Source of the DNA: Flavobacteriales bacterium
GTDB lineage: Bacteria > Bacteroidota > Bacteroidia > Flavobacteriales_D > Sanyastnellaceae
Assembly (NCBI GenBank): GCA_002863125.1
Contig: PKEB01000028.1
Span: 24,238-88,237 of the forward strand
Length of the DNA stretch: 64,000 bases
Direction of reading: 5' to 3'
The position numbers and the translations under genes are program-made. The notes beneath the pieces were generated by a model. It searched no databases. It saw only the letters and a program-made list of their open reading frames with translations, and had not been told where the DNA came from. Below, piece after piece: positions 18,454-28,059 of this stretch (its first letter is position 1; the number at the start of each line of letters is the position of its first letter).

Positions 18454-19108
18454 GGTTTTGTCCGTTGAAAGTAGGCGAAAAGTTGCAGAATTCCTTTTGC
18501 GAATCAAGGCAATTCAACTCAGTCCAAATGAGCCGTTTACGTGGGCAAGCGGACGCAAGTCGCCCATTTATTGCGACAACCGAAAGGTGCTGAGCCACCC
18601 GGCTGTGCGCACGTTCGTGCGGCAATTGACGGTTGAAGCTATCGAAAAGGAGTACGGCAAAGTGGATGGGATCGCCGGTGTGGCAACAGGGGGCATTGCG
18701 CTCGGCGCATTGGTAGCCCAGGAGTTGGGCCTTCCATTCATTTACGTGCGGTCCAAAGCCAAAGCACACGGCCTCGGCAACGCCATCGAAGGTGACCTCA
18801 GCGTGCTTTCCAACGTCGTTGTCATCGAGGATTTGATCTCCACCGGGCAAAGCAGCTTGAAAGCGGTCGATACCCTGCGTGAGGCGGGTGTCGAAGTCAA
18901 AGGGCTGATTGCCATTTTCACTTACGGCCTTCCTGTGGCACAAGCGGCGTTTGAAGCGTCTCCGTGCAAGTGGCTCACCCTCACCGATTACCCGACCATG
19001 TTGGACCAAGCGTTGGTGGAAGGCTACCTCAACGATGATCAGCGCTCGTTGCTCGACGCCTGGAACAGCGATCCGGTGGCCTGGAGCGACGCCTTCGAAT
19101 CGAAATAA
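18452..19108 (+). CDS. pyrE: Orotate phosphoribosyltransferase
   Basis: A 218-residue enzyme joining orotate and PRPP to OMP in pyrimidine synthesis. FTWASGRKSPIYCDNRKVL (about 29-47) is the orotate-site signature, and VVVIEDLISTGQSS (about 122-135) is the PRPP-binding motif. ATG 18452 lies inside the CATG shared with the divergent Nudix start; TACATTCG (18441-18448) ends 3 bases upstream inside the Nudix gene, consistent with a leaderless or near-leaderless transcript. The SRPBCC gene follows after 8 bases. Confidence 0.96.
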   Translation: MVLSVESRRKVAEFLLRIKAIQLSPNEPFTWASGRKSPIYCDNRKVLSHPAVRTFVRQLTVEAIEKEYGKVDGIAGVATGGIALGALVAQELGLPFIYVRSKAKAHGLGNAIEGDLSVLSNVVVIEDLISTGQSSLKAVDTLREAGVEVKGLIAIFTYGLPVAQAAFEASPCKWLTLTDYPTMLDQALVEGYLNDDQRSLLDAWNSDPVAWSDAFESK

Positions 19109-19116
19109 CCGATCCC

Positions 19117-19524
19117 ATGCTCATTGAAAGTCCTGTCATATCGTGTGGCCGCTCGGCTGCATTTCTGCATGAATACCTCAGCACGCCGAGCAACCTCGAA
19201 CCCTTGCTCCCAGCGGAACATGTTTCTGAATTTTCCGCCGAAGGCGACACCTGTTCCTTCAAGGTTACCGGTGGCTTTGCGGTGGTGCTGAAGCGCGTTG
19301 AGGGCGAGGCCAACCGCATCGTTCGGTACGCCTCCCAGAAAGGCACCCCCATTCGTTTCACGCTCGATGTGGTCATTGAACCCCAGGGCGATGAGGTCAG
19401 CAACGTCCACATTCAGTGCGACGCCGACCTCAACCCGTTCATGAAAATGATGGCGGAAAAACCGTTGCAAAGCATCTTCCAAGGCATGGCAGCTGCAGCG
19501 GAAAAGGTGTTCCCCGTAGCGTGA
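19117..19524 (+). CDS. SRPBCC (START-like) family protein
   Basis: A 135-residue soluble protein with the alternating beta-strand pattern and long C-terminal amphipathic helix of the SRPBCC/START-like ligand-binding fold (strands around FKVTGGFAVVLK and VVIEPQGDEVSNVHIQCDADL; helix near NPFMKMMAEKPLQSIF). In related bacteria a protein of this type commonly sits between pyrE and birA, as here. No ligand or activity is known. It ends 16 bases before the convergent birA gene. Confidence 0.7.
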   Translation: MLIESPVISCGRSAAFLHEYLSTPSNLEPLLPAEHVSEFSAEGDTCSFKVTGGFAVVLKRVEGEANRIVRYASQKGTPIRFTLDVVIEPQGDEVSNVHIQCDADLNPFMKMMAEKPLQSIFQGMAAAAEKVFPVA

Positions 19525-19540
19525 CGCCACTCGGGCAGGA

Positions 19541-20311
19541 TTACTTCCACAACCAATCCCACGTCAACGCATCGGAACGGTCCACGGTGAGGATGCGGGG
19601 CCGCCCGCCCTCGGGTGTCCACTCCATCTCCAGTGCACCATCGGCATTGACCGCTTTCACGGTGCCAGCGCCGGACTGCCCCTCGAAACTGAACTGCTCC
19701 GTTTGGCCGCGCCCGACGAGGTGTGCATCGTAATCCGACGGTGCATCTTGTGCCTCAATGGCGTCCAACACGTGCTGCGCCAAGTGCGCTTCGACGTTTG
19801 CGATTGGCAGTGGAGCCGCCGTGAACTCCCTCAATGCACAACGGCGTGGTTCTTCTATGTGCGTTGAATTTACGTTCACGCCAACCCCGACCAAAAGCCC
19901 ATCCCACGTAGTACCGCGCCATGCGTTTTCGATGAGGATTCCGGCGCATTTCAACCAACGGCCAGTTTCGTTTTGGATCACGATGTCATTGGGCCATTTG
20001 ATGCCTACCGTGCGCACACTGGGGGAATCACTGAGCAGGCTGGAAAGGGCACGGCGAATGCTGGCGGTCACGGCCTTGTTCAGCACCACGGGGTCCCGTT
20101 GCGGAGCGTCGGCGGGCCATTTGACTGCCGCTGTCCATGCGAGGTCAAGGCCTGGGGACTGGTCCCACGCTTTGCCCCGTTGACCGCGTCCCCTCGTTTG
20201 ATTGGATGTCCAAACCGTCAAGACTTCACCCGGTGAGGCCGTCTTGAGCCATTGGCTTGCGACATCATTGGTGCTTTCGGTTTGTTCGAGGTGGATGCGT
20301 GTGCGTTGCAT
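19541..20311 (-). CDS. birA: Biotin--[acetyl-CoA-carboxylase] ligase
   Basis: A 256-residue monofunctional biotin protein ligase that activates biotin as biotinyl-AMP and attaches it to the biotin carboxyl carrier protein. TESTNDVA near the N-terminus, TRGRGQRGKAWDQSPG (biotin/ATP loop) and KWPNDIV (about 115-121) are diagnostic. No N-terminal DNA-binding repressor domain is present. ATG 20311 is preferred; ATG 20341 would add ten residues (MPTLRRTFHP) and places a CAACTTTG promoter-like sequence inside the gene. It is divergent from rsfS. Confidence 0.93.
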   Translation of the reverse strand: MQRTRIHLEQTESTNDVASQWLKTASPGEVLTVWTSNQTRGRGQRGKAWDQSPGLDLAWTAAVKWPADAPQRDPVVLNKAVTASIRRALSSLLSDSPSVRTVGIKWPNDIVIQNETGRWLKCAGILIENAWRGTTWDGLLVGVGVNVNSTHIEEPRRCALREFTAAPLPIANVEAHLAQHVLDAIEAQDAPSDYDAHLVGRGQTEQFSFEGQSGAGTVKAVNADGALEMEWTPEGGRPRILTVDRSDALTWDWLWK

Positions 20312-20407
20312 GGGGTGGAATGTCCGGCGCAAAGTTGGCATGTTTTCGCTTTCAGCCGCATCACCGTACCACCGCATCATCGTATCTTTCGGTTTGAAAC
20401 AGAGTGA

Positions 20408-20779
20408 ATGAGTAACCTTTCGTTGGCACAACACCCTCCCTTGCTGAACGCCGTCATCCACGGCTTGCAGGAAGTGAAAGGAAAAGAGATTACCATTTTG
20501 GATTTGCGGGAAATCACCCATGCTGTAGCCGGGTGGTTTGTGGTGGTCCACGGAATGAGCAAAACGCAGGTAGAAGCATTGGCGTCTTCCGTGGAAAAGG
20601 AGACCGCGACGCAATTGGATGAAAAACCGTGGGGCAAGCAAGGCCTGCGGAATGGCGAATGGGCCATCCTCGATTACAGTGACATCGTCGTGCACGTGTT
20701 TCACGAGGAAGCGCGCCAGCGTTATGCCCTCGAAGAATTGTGGGGAGACGCGAACATTGAGACCCTCGAAGAAGTTTGA
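20408..20779 (+). CDS. rsfS: Ribosomal silencing factor RsfS
   Basis: A 123-residue protein of the RsfS/Iojap family, which binds uL14 on the 50S subunit and blocks subunit joining in slow growth. ITILDLREITHAVAGWFVV (about 28-46) and WAILDYSDIVVHVFHEEAR (about 85-103) are the conserved family segments. First gene of the rsfS-ftsH-DUF2007-cdsA-psd run; TATCTTTC at 20382-20389 is a one-mismatch promoter-like element. ftsH follows after 8 bases. Confidence 0.95.
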   Translation: MSNLSLAQHPPLLNAVIHGLQEVKGKEITILDLREITHAVAGWFVVVHGMSKTQVEALASSVEKETATQLDEKPWGKQGLRNGEWAILDYSDIVVHVFHEEARQRYALEELWGDANIETLEEV

Positions 20780-20787
20780 GTTAGAGC

Positions 20788-22797
20788 ATGGAAGACCAGA
20801 AACGACAACCGTCAAACAGCGGAGGAGGCAACAAGCCCTCCATGAATTTCTATTGGATTTACGGGGTCATTGGCGTCATGCTATTGGCCATGCTCATGCT
20901 CAATACCAGCGAGGGTGGCCGGGAGATCCAGTGGTCGGAATTCAAGCAAAAAATTGAAGACGGGCAGGTGAAGCGCCTGGTCTTTGATGGGCAGCGCGCC
21001 AGCGTTTACCTCAAAGACGAAGTGCGCCAGTCGTTGGAAGAAGGGCAAGAGGAAGAAGGCTTGCTAAAAACCGTGTACCAGGGAGCTGACTACTGGTTGA
21101 ACGTTCCTGCGGGAGACGCGTACCTCGAAGACCTGAAGACCATGTCCGAGTCGTACGACTTCACCTATGTCTACGAGCCGGTCAACGAGTGGGGACAGCA
21201 AATGCTGACGTACGTCGTTTTCTTCGCGCTGATGATTGGGGTGTGGGTCCTGTTGATGCGGCGCCTCGGCGGCGGCGGCGGCGGTGGTGGCCAAATCTTC
21301 AACATTGGCAAATCCAAGGCGCAGTTGTTTGAGAAAGGCAAAGGCACGGATGTCAACTTCGGCGACGTGGCCGGATTGGACGGAGCCAAAGAAGAGCTCG
21401 AAGAAATTGTGGCCTTCCTCAAGGCACCGGAAAAGTACACCAACCTCGGCGCCAAGATTCCCAAGGGCGCGTTGCTTGTGGGCCCTCCCGGTACCGGTAA
21501 AACGTTGCTTGCGAAGGCCGTTGCCGGCGAGGCGCAGGTGCCGTTTTTCTCGTTGAGCGGATCGGATTTCGTCGAAATGTTCGTCGGGGTCGGCGCGTCA
21601 CGGGTGCGCGATTTGTTCAAGCAAGCGAAGGAGAAGGCGCCCGCCATTGTTTTCATTGATGAGATCGATGCCATTGGCCGGGCCCGCGGGAAGAACGCGA
21701 GCATGGGGTCAAACGACGAACGGGAAAACACCCTCAACCAGCTCCTCACCGAGATGGACGGCTTCGGCACCAACAGCGGTGTCATCATCCTCGCGGCGAC
21801 CAACCGTGCGGATATTTTGGATAAGGCCCTCATGCGTGCCGGACGTTTTGACCGCCAGATTTACGTGGACATGCCGGACCTGACCGAGCGCAGGGCCATT
21901 TTTGAAGTGCATTTGCGCCCCATCAAAGTGGACGACAGCATCGATGTGGATTTCCTCTCGCGCCAAACCCCGGGTTTCAGTGGGGCGGACATTGCCAATG
22001 TGTGCAATGAAGCGGCACTGTATGCGGCACGGAAGGGCCGTGATCAGGTGATTCACCAGGACTTTTTGGATGCGGTGGACCGCATCATCGGCGGCTTGGA
22101 GAAGCGCACCAAGATCATCTCGGACGAAGAAAAGCGCACCATTGCCTTCCACGAAGCCGGCCACGCCGTGGTCAGTTGGCTGGTCGAATTCGCCTCTCCG
22201 TTGGTCAAAGTGAGCATTGTTCCACGTGGGCAGTCGCTTGGTGCAGCCTGGTATTTGCCGGAAGAGCGCCAAATCACCACCACGGAGCAAATGCTCGATG
22301 AGATGTGTGCGGCACTGGGCGGGCGCGCGGCAGAAGATTTGGTCTTCAACAAAATTTCGACGGGCGCGTTGAGTGACCTCGAAAAGGTGACCAAGCAAGC
22401 CTACGCCATGGTATCGATCTACGGCCTGAACGAACGCATTGGCAACCGCAGCTACTACGATAGCCGGGGCGATCAGATGTTCACCAAGCCGTATTCCGAA
22501 GAGACCTCGCGCATCATCGACGAGGAGGTAGGCAAAATCATCGACGGTGCCTACAACCGAGCCAAGGAAATCCTCCAGTCCAATTTTGACAAACTCAGCG
22601 CGTTGGCCGATTCCCTGTTGACCAACGAAGTCATTTTCCGGGAAGACGTAGAACGCATCCTCGGTGCACGCCCATTCCAGAAGCCGGAAACGGCGCTTCA
22701 GAGTCCGGAGGCCGCCGCTGCTCCCGAAGCGGAAAAGACGTCGGCGGAAGACCCCGGAGACGCCCCCGATAGCGCTCCTGAAAGCGCGGCCGAATGA
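20788..22797 (+). CDS. ftsH: ATP-dependent zinc metalloprotease FtsH
   Basis: A 669-residue inner-membrane AAA+ protease for quality control and regulated proteolysis. Two transmembrane helices (about 24-41 and 137-156) flank a periplasmic domain; an eight-glycine run follows TM2. Walker A GPPGTGKT is at about 232-239, Walker B VFIDEIDA at about 289-296, SRH region around [18 protein letters not shown], and the zinc site HEAGH at about 455-459. The C-terminal tail (last 40 residues) is Pro/Glu/Ala-rich. rsfS-ftsH-cdsA-psd is a common Bacteroidota order. The DUF2007 gene overlaps the stop by 4 bases. Confidence 0.98.
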   Translation: MEDQKRQPSNSGGGNKPSMNFYWIYGVIGVMLLAMLMLNTSEGGREIQWSEFKQKIEDGQVKRLVFDGQRASVYLKDEVRQSLEEGQEEEGLLKTVYQGADYWLNVPAGDAYLEDLKTMSESYDFTYVYEPVNEWGQQMLTYVVFFALMIGVWVLLMRRLGGGGGGGGQIFNIGKSKAQLFEKGKGTDVNFGDVAGLDGAKEELEEIVAFLKAPEKYTNLGAKIPKGALLVGPPGTGKTLLAKAVAGEAQVPFFSLSGSDFVEMFVGVGASRVRDLFKQAKEKAPAIVFIDEIDAIGRARGKNASMGSNDERENTLNQLLTEMDGFGTNSGVIILAATNRADILDKALMRAGRFDRQIYVDMPDLTERRAIFEVHLRPIKVDDSIDVDFLSRQTPGFSGADIANVCNEAALYAARKGRDQVIHQDFLDAVDRIIGGLEKRTKIISDEEKRTIAFHEAGHAVVSWLVEFASPLVKVSIVPRGQSLGAAWYLPEERQITTTEQMLDEMCAALGGRAAEDLVFNKISTGALSDLEKVTKQAYAMVSIYGLNERIGNRSYYDSRGDQMFTKPYSEETSRIIDEEVGKIIDGAYNRAKEILQSNFDKLSALADSLLTNEVIFREDVERILGARPFQKPETALQSPEAAAAPEAEKTSAEDPGDAPDSAPESAAE

Positions 22798-23006
22798 ATG
22801 GCTGGACGGTCGTCTACTCCGACGGTTTTCCCCCTGCGGTTGAACTGCGCCGAGCGGTGCTGGAAGAGCATGGCATCCCTGCCGTTGTCTTGAACAAACG
22901 CGACAGCAGTTACCTGTTTGGTTTTGTGGAGTTGCTCGTTCAGGAAGAGGATGCTGCCCGCGCCGAATCGCTGATTGCTGGTGCATCCCTCGGTTCGGAT
23001 TCGTAA
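22794..23006 (+). CDS. DUF2007 domain protein
   Basis: A 70-residue protein of the DUF2007 (putative signal-transducing) type: a ferredoxin-like small domain beginning WTVVYSDGFPPAVELRRAVLE, with the typical GIPAVVLNKRDSSYLFG loop and a terminal LLVQEEDAARAESLI helix. Function unknown. ATG overlaps the ftsH stop (ATGA), so it is translationally coupled; it sits between ftsH and cdsA, its usual location in Flavobacteriales. Confidence 0.8.
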   Translation: MNGWTVVYSDGFPPAVELRRAVLEEHGIPAVVLNKRDSSYLFGFVELLVQEEDAARAESLIAGASLGSDS

Positions 23007-23015
23007 CATTGTGCC

Positions 23016-23666
23016 ATGAATGAGACCCTCGTTCGCAGCCTCTCCGGCGCCGTATTTGGTGCGCTGGTGATTGGGCTGGTGTACTACAGCCCTTGGACCA
23101 ACGCGTTGCTGTGGGCCTTCGTGTCCATCATGGCGGTGCGTGAATTCAAAATGGGGTCGAGGCGCACGTCGCTCGCCACGTTCTGGGGCTTTGCAGCGTT
23201 AGTGGCGTTGTGGATGTGCATCGTGATTGGGCTGCCTTGGCAAAATTCCGGTGCGTACGAGCCTTCGGTTTTATTGAGCCTTGTTTTCACGATTTGGGCG
23301 GCAGACTCGGGCGCGTATTTCGTCGGCAAACCGTTGGGCAGGCACAAGCTCATGCCCAGCGTTTCGCCGGGTAAGTCGTGGGAAGGCCTGATCGGCGGTG
23401 CAGCCTGGGCGGCTGTAGTGGCGTATTTCCTGTGGGGCGCAGCATTGCTCTGGGTGGGGCCGTTGATCGCCGTGCTTGGCACTGCGGGAGATCTCTTGGA
23501 AAGCAGCTGGAAACGCCGCAACGGCCTCAAGGATTCCGGGGCGATTATGCCGGGCCACGGCGGCGTGATGGACCGGTTTGACGGTTTTGTATTGACGGCG
23601 CCGGTGTACTTCGTCCTGTTATCTTTGCTGCCTTTCGAATTTGCATTGAAAGCCATTTTGCCATGA
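23016..23666 (+). CDS. cdsA: Phosphatidate cytidylyltransferase
   Basis: A 216-residue multi-spanning inner-membrane enzyme making CDP-diacylglycerol. The C-terminal signature is present in two halves, SSWKRRNGLKDSGAIMPGHG and GGVMDRFDG, with the conserved Lys-Asp, Gly-His-Gly and Asp-Arg-Asp residues. AADSGAYFVGKPLGRHKL is also family-typical. At 216 residues it is shorter than the usual roughly 270, with fewer N-terminal helices. psd follows with 4 bases of overlap, so phospholipid head-group genes are coupled. Confidence 0.93.
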   Translation: MNETLVRSLSGAVFGALVIGLVYYSPWTNALLWAFVSIMAVREFKMGSRRTSLATFWGFAALVALWMCIVIGLPWQNSGAYEPSVLLSLVFTIWAADSGAYFVGKPLGRHKLMPSVSPGKSWEGLIGGAAWAAVVAYFLWGAALLWVGPLIAVLGTAGDLLESSWKRRNGLKDSGAIMPGHGGVMDRFDGFVLTAPVYFVLLSLLPFEFALKAILP

Positions 23667-24322
23667 CGTTTCACAGAGAAGGCGTTGCCACGTTGGTCCT
23701 TGTTTTGGTGCTCGGTTCAGGCCTTGTTGCGGCCGCACACACGTGGTTGCCGGAATGGGCCTTTTACCTCGTTTGTGTGGGGGTAACCGTGGTGCTCGCC
23801 TTGGTGGTGAACTTTTTTCGCATGCCCACGCGGCAAATTGGAACCCTGGATCCACAGGAAATCCTCGCGCCCAGCGACGGCAAGGTTGTTGTCATCGAAA
23901 AAGTGCACGAGCCGGAGTGGTTCAACGACGAGCGCATTCAAGTGAGCATCTTCATGAGCCCGTTGAATGTGCATGCACAATGGTCGCCCATCGCCGGAAC
24001 CGTCAAAACTGCACGCTACCACCCCGGGAAGTACCTCGTGGCTTGGCACCCAAAGAGCAGCACCGAAAACGAACGCACCACGCATGTCATTGAAGGGGAG
24101 CGGGGCACTGTGTTGTTCCGTCAAATTGCCGGCGCCGTGGCCCGGCGCATTTGCCACTACATGAATGAAGGTCAAATCCTCGCCCAGGGGGATGAGGTGG
24201 GTTTCATCAAATTCGGTTCCCGCATCGACGTGTTCCTGCCTGTTGGAAGCGAAATCTGCGTGGAATTGGAAGAGGCAGTGACGGGACGTGAGACGGTACT
24301 GGCGCGTTTCCCGAACGCCTGA
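23663..24322 (+). CDS. psd: Phosphatidylserine decarboxylase family protein
   Basis: A 219-residue proenzyme for phosphatidylethanolamine synthesis. Two N-terminal transmembrane helices (about 8-26, 32-52) and a C-terminal KFGSRIDVFLP motif in which the Gly185-Ser186 bond is the self-cleavage site creating the pyruvoyl cofactor. The short length and FGSR instead of LGST place it in the short psd group common in Bacteroidota. VSIFMSPLNVHAQWSP holds the catalytic His. Overlaps cdsA by 4 bases. Confidence 0.94.
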   Translation: MTFHREGVATLVLVLVLGSGLVAAAHTWLPEWAFYLVCVGVTVVLALVVNFFRMPTRQIGTLDPQEILAPSDGKVVVIEKVHEPEWFNDERIQVSIFMSPLNVHAQWSPIAGTVKTARYHPGKYLVAWHPKSSTENERTTHVIEGERGTVLFRQIAGAVARRICHYMNEGQILAQGDEVGFIKFGSRIDVFLPVGSEICVELEEAVTGRETVLARFPNA

Positions 24323-24394
24323 CCACAAGTATTGGCGTAAGAATTGGACATTTTGGGTTCTTTGGGGTACTTTTTCGCCTCAAAACCAACCCAA

Positions 24395-26317
24395 ATGAAG
24401 CATTTTACCCTCGTTTTCTTGATGGTGGGAGCAATCGCCCTCACTGGATTTGCACAATCCCTACAATCCGGAGGCCAATCCCTGTTGGAAGATGTGCCCC
24501 AGCTCACGCCAGCACTGCGTGTGGCCGCGTCCATGCCAACCCATGCGATTGCCGACTTCTCGGACCGTCCGCAGCAACCGTTGCAGGGCCAATCGGACAC
24601 GGACATCGAACACGTCCAAAACCGCGACCTGGTCATTCAGCGTCAAGTCATCGGCTACACCCAATACGACCTTCAGTCAAACGCGGCCATTGATGACCGC
24701 ATGGCCGGTGGAGCAGATGCGGTCTCTGCCGCTTGGACCATGAGCCTTGAATTGACCCCATTCAGCGACCGTGGAACTGGTTACAACTTCTACGACGGCA
24801 CCGCTTGGGGCGAAATCGCCTACGAACGTGTGGAGTCCGTCCGCATCGGATGGCCGTCCATCGTGCATACCGCGAGTGGTCGTGAGGTGATTGTCAGCCA
24901 CCCCGGCATCGATACACCGCTCCACATGGCGTGGCGTGACGCCGGTGCTGGTGCTTGGAGCGAAGCCTCCATTCCCAGCGACCTCGCTGTAGGTAAGTTG
25001 TGGCCCCGTATGGCGGCCGGCGGTGAGGACGGCAACAGCTTGCACGTCATTTGCGTTACGACCCCAACGGCCAATGGCGGTTTGGTTCACAACGGCCAAG
25101 ACGGTGCGATGCTCTACTACCGTTCGCAAGACGGCGGAGACACCTGGGACGTCATCGACTACAGCTTTGCTGATCTGGATAGTTCCAACTTTGCGGCCTT
25201 CAGCGGCGATACCTACGCGATCCACGCCCGTGGCAATACCGTAGCGTTTGCCGCATTCAATGATTTTGCGGATTCCTTTGTCATGATTTCCCAAGACAAC
25301 GGCGACACGTGGGAAAAGCAGCTGTTGATCGACTTCCCCGTCGACCTGTACGTTGCCGACATGGGATTGCCAGAAGGCGAGGAATTCGCTGAGGACTACA
25401 ACGGAGACGGCCTCTTCCAAGAGTACTTCAACACCGACGGCGCCGGCGACGTCCACATCGATACGTACGGCCAGGTGCACGTTTCTTACGGCAGCATGTA
25501 CTACATGGACGCGGACACCATTGACGGTACCACGAGCTACTTCCCAGGAACCAACGGATTGGCGTACTGGAACGAATCCATGGGGGCGGACAGCGCTCAA
25601 ATCATCGGCTACTCGTTCGACTACGACGAGAGCGGAACATTGGACTTTGACGAAATCGCATTGTACTACGTCGGTTGCGCAGGGTTCCCATCGATTGGAT
25701 CAGACGCCGCCGGCAACCTGTACGTCACATACTCGGCCATCATGGAAAGCTTCTCCACCGGTGCGCAGAACTACCGCCACCAATTCTTGGTGCATTCCAC
25801 CGATGGCGGCATGACGTGGAACGCCGACGAAGCCTGTGATTTGACTCCGGACGAAGATTTCGACGGCTACGAAGCGGTATTCGGATCCATCGCACCGGAC
25901 GTCGTCAACGGCCAGTTGGAGATCATTTACCAGCGCGATTTTGAGCCTGGTTTGCACGTCCGTGGTGACGAAGATCCAGCAGACATCAATGACATCGTTC
26001 ACTTGCGCGTTCCGGTTGAGGATTTGGGCGACTGCATCGAATTGGAATACGAAGATTGGGTAGGCGTTGCCGAGCCCATCGATTTGAACGACATCGCATT
26101 GTATCCCAACCCTGCAGACGACCAGGTGGAATTGGTCATCAACCGCCCGGGCGCGCACCAGATTGATGTGTGGAGCATGACCGGGAAGCGCGTTTTCTCC
26201 ATGCAGACGTCTGCATTGGTGGAGCGCATCGAGACCAGCGACTGGGCACCGGGCATCTACTTGGTGAACATCGCCCAGGGCGATCACCAAGCCGTGGTGC
26301 GTTTGGCAATCCAATAA
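24395..26317 (+). CDS. Secreted Asp-box (sialidase-like) protein with type IX sorting domain
   Basis: A 640-residue secreted protein. Signal peptide about 1-21 (FLMVGAIALTGFAQ). The body contains three Asp-box repeats of the SxDxGxTW type (SQDGGDTW near 245, SQDNGDTW near 299, STDGGMTW near 468), the marker of sialidase-like beta-propellers. A C-terminal type A sorting domain (LYPNPADDQVEL ... GIYLVNI) targets it to the type IX secretion system. Acidic Ca-binding-like loops (EDYNGDGLF, DYDESGTLDFDE) occur mid-protein. Catalytic sialidase residues are not identifiable, so the activity is unknown. ATG 24395 is chosen; the in-frame 24344 start lacks a signal peptide. A terminator follows. Confidence 0.8.
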   Translation: MKHFTLVFLMVGAIALTGFAQSLQSGGQSLLEDVPQLTPALRVAASMPTHAIADFSDRPQQPLQGQSDTDIEHVQNRDLVIQRQVIGYTQYDLQSNAAIDDRMAGGADAVSAAWTMSLELTPFSDRGTGYNFYDGTAWGEIAYERVESVRIGWPSIVHTASGREVIVSHPGIDTPLHMAWRDAGAGAWSEASIPSDLAVGKLWPRMAAGGEDGNSLHVICVTTPTANGGLVHNGQDGAMLYYRSQDGGDTWDVIDYSFADLDSSNFAAFSGDTYAIHARGNTVAFAAFNDFADSFVMISQDNGDTWEKQLLIDFPVDLYVADMGLPEGEEFAEDYNGDGLFQEYFNTDGAGDVHIDTYGQVHVSYGSMYYMDADTIDGTTSYFPGTNGLAYWNESMGADSAQIIGYSFDYDESGTLDFDEIALYYVGCAGFPSIGSDAAGNLYVTYSAIMESFSTGAQNYRHQFLVHSTDGGMTWNADEACDLTPDEDFDGYEAVFGSIAPDVVNGQLEIIYQRDFEPGLHVRGDEDPADINDIVHLRVPVEDLGDCIELEYEDWVGVAEPIDLNDIALYPNPADDQVELVINRPGAHQIDVWSMTGKRVFSMQTSALVERIETSDWAPGIYLVNIAQGDHQAVVRLAIQ

Positions 26318-26336
26318 AGCAAAGAGCATTTGATAG

Positions 26337-26371
26337 AAAGTCCCTTGCCCATCGGGTGAGGGACTTTTTTT
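26337..26371 (+). terminator. Intrinsic terminator after the type IX-secreted Asp-box protein
   Basis: Stem AAAGTCCCT / AGGGACTTT around a 13-base partly paired loop, followed by a T-run of seven. Confidence 0.85.
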
Positions 26372-26401
26372 GTACCCGATTTCGGATGCTATTTTCGCGG
26401 C

Positions 26402-27667
26402 ATGCTAGCAGAAATGATCACGGTGGGTGACGAGTTGTTGTTGGGCCAGACGGTGGATACGAATTCCGCTTGGATGGGGGAGGTGTTCGCGACGCATGGC
26501 ATCGCGTTGCATCGGATTACGTCGATTTCGGATGACGCAGAAGAAATTGTGGCCGCCTTGGATGAGGCGCGTGCGCGCGTGGACTTGGTTTTGATGACGG
26601 GCGGTTTGGGGCCGACGCGGGATGACATTACCAAGCAGACGCTGGCGAATTACTTCGGGATGGAACTGCGGATGAACGAGGAGGTGCTGCAGCGTATTTC
26701 AGCTTGGTTCCACGGCCGTGGCTTGCCCATGCTTCCGGTGAATGAAGCCCAAGCGATGCTGCCAGACGGGTGCACGGTCCTGCCCAATCCGCGGGGTACG
26801 GCGATGGGCATGTGGTTTGATGCTCCGCAGGATGGTCGATCGCAGGTGGTGATCAGTATGCCCGGGGTGCCCTACGAAATGAAAGGGCTGGTGGAAGAGG
26901 AGGTGCTCCCGCGGGTGCTGTCCAAATGGGATCTTCCCACCCGGTACCACCGCACGGTGCTCACGCAGGGCATTGGTGAGAGCTATTTGAGCAAAATCGT
27001 ACACGAGTGGGAAGAGGATTTGGCGCAAAACGGGGTGAGCATTGCCTATTTGCCTGCACCGGGTCAGGTTCGGGTGCGGCTCTCGGCGGTTTCAACCGAT
27101 GAAGGAGCCGCCCAACGGCGGGTGGACGCCGCGATGGAGGCGTTTTTAAACCTGGCTGGAGAGCACGTGGTGGCCGATGGGGATACCTCGGTGGCGGCGG
27201 CGTTGGTTGAATTGCTGACGCAACGGGGAGAGACGCTGACGACTGCGGAATCGTGCACCGGAGGCGCCATGGCTGCTGCCGTGACGTCAGTGGCCGGTTC
27301 GAGTGCGGTGTTTGAGGGCGCCGTGGTGGCGTATGCCAATGCTGTCAAGGTCAATGTCCTCGGCGTGGATGCATCGGACATCCAACGGCACGGCGCCGTC
27401 AGTGAATCGGTGGTGACAGCGATGGCCGAGGGTGCCCGCGAACGCATGGGAACCACGTACGCCCTCGCGGCGTCGGGAATCGCCGGTCCCGGCGGTGGCA
27501 CGCCCGACAAACCGGTGGGCACCATCTGGATTGCCTTGGCCACGCCGGAAGGGACCGAAGCGCGTTGCTTGAAACTCGGCCGCCACCGCGGTCGCAACGT
27601 CCAACGCACGGTGCTGGAGTGTTTGGCCTGGGTGCTCCGCACAGCGCGCTCCCGAAACACGCATTAA
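26402..27667 (+). CDS. cinA: CinA family protein (competence/damage-inducible; nicotinamide-nucleotide amidase domain)
   Basis: A 421-residue two-domain protein. The N-terminal MoCF-like domain (about 1-170) has EMITVGDELLLGQTVDTN and MTGGLGPTRDD; the C-terminal PncC-type domain has the catalytic Ser in TAESCTGG (about 281-288) and GIAGPGGGTPDKPVG. Members deamidate nicotinamide mononucleotide in NAD recycling, with an ADP-ribose pyrophosphatase activity linked to the N-terminal half. TATTTTCG lies 4 bases upstream of ATG 26402. rpmB follows after 66 bases, the usual Flavobacteriales neighbour. Confidence 0.95.
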   Translation: MLAEMITVGDELLLGQTVDTNSAWMGEVFATHGIALHRITSISDDAEEIVAALDEARARVDLVLMTGGLGPTRDDITKQTLANYFGMELRMNEEVLQRISAWFHGRGLPMLPVNEAQAMLPDGCTVLPNPRGTAMGMWFDAPQDGRSQVVISMPGVPYEMKGLVEEEVLPRVLSKWDLPTRYHRTVLTQGIGESYLSKIVHEWEEDLAQNGVSIAYLPAPGQVRVRLSAVSTDEGAAQRRVDAAMEAFLNLAGEHVVADGDTSVAAALVELLTQRGETLTTAESCTGGAMAAAVTSVAGSSAVFEGAVVAYANAVKVNVLGVDASDIQRHGAVSESVVTAMAEGARERMGTTYALAASGIAGPGGGTPDKPVGTIWIALATPEGTEARCLKLGRHRGRNVQRTVLECLAWVLRTARSRNTH

Positions 27668-27733
27668 GTTGGGTGGCGGTGTTGGAATCAAGGGATTTCT
27701 TTCGTTTCTTTGCCGTGCGAAAAAAGCTAAGCT

Positions 27734-27976
27734 ATGAGCCGCGTATGTCAACTAACTGGTAAGAAAGTCATGGTCGGAAACAACGTTTCCCACTCGAAGC
27801 GTCGCACCAAGCGCACATTCTACCCCAACTTGCAGAAGAAGCGTTTCTACAACGCCGAAGACGGATCGTATGTTACGTTGCGTGTTTCGACGTCTGCTAT
27901 GCGCACAATCAATAAGATTGGCTTGAAGGCCGCGATTGCACAGGCCAAGGAAAAAGGAACTTGGGTCGAAGCCTGA
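27734..27976 (+). CDS. rpmB: 50S ribosomal protein bL28
   Basis: An 80-residue basic ribosomal protein. [19 protein letters not shown] at the N-terminus and [13 protein letters not shown] are diagnostic of Bacteroidota bL28. Length is standard. In relatives rpmB is followed by rpmG, a DUF4295 gene and ftsY; here a strong terminator ends the unit 20 bases after the stop and none of those genes is present. Confidence 0.98.
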   Translation: MSRVCQLTGKKVMVGNNVSHSKRRTKRTFYPNLQKKRFYNAEDGSYVTLRVSTSAMRTINKIGLKAAIAQAKEKGTWVEA

Positions 27977-27996
27977 TTGCATCAGCTTCACCAACG

Positions 27997-28026
27997 AAAA
28001 AACCCCGCCACTCGGCGGGGTTTTTT
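27997..28026. terminator. Intrinsic terminator between rpmB and prohibitin-like gene, bidirectional
   Basis: A perfect 13-bp stem AAAAAACCCCGCC / GGCGGGGTTTTTT with a 4-base loop. T6 runs exist on both strands, so it can end both convergent genes. Confidence 0.92.
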
Positions 28027-28059
28027 GTTATCGGAACGTGCGATGAATTCGTGCGATGA

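Noticed and set aside
21709..22986. 425-codon minus-strand ORF antisense to ftsH
   Set aside because: Shadow ORF; the plus strand carries an unmistakable FtsH with all motifs.
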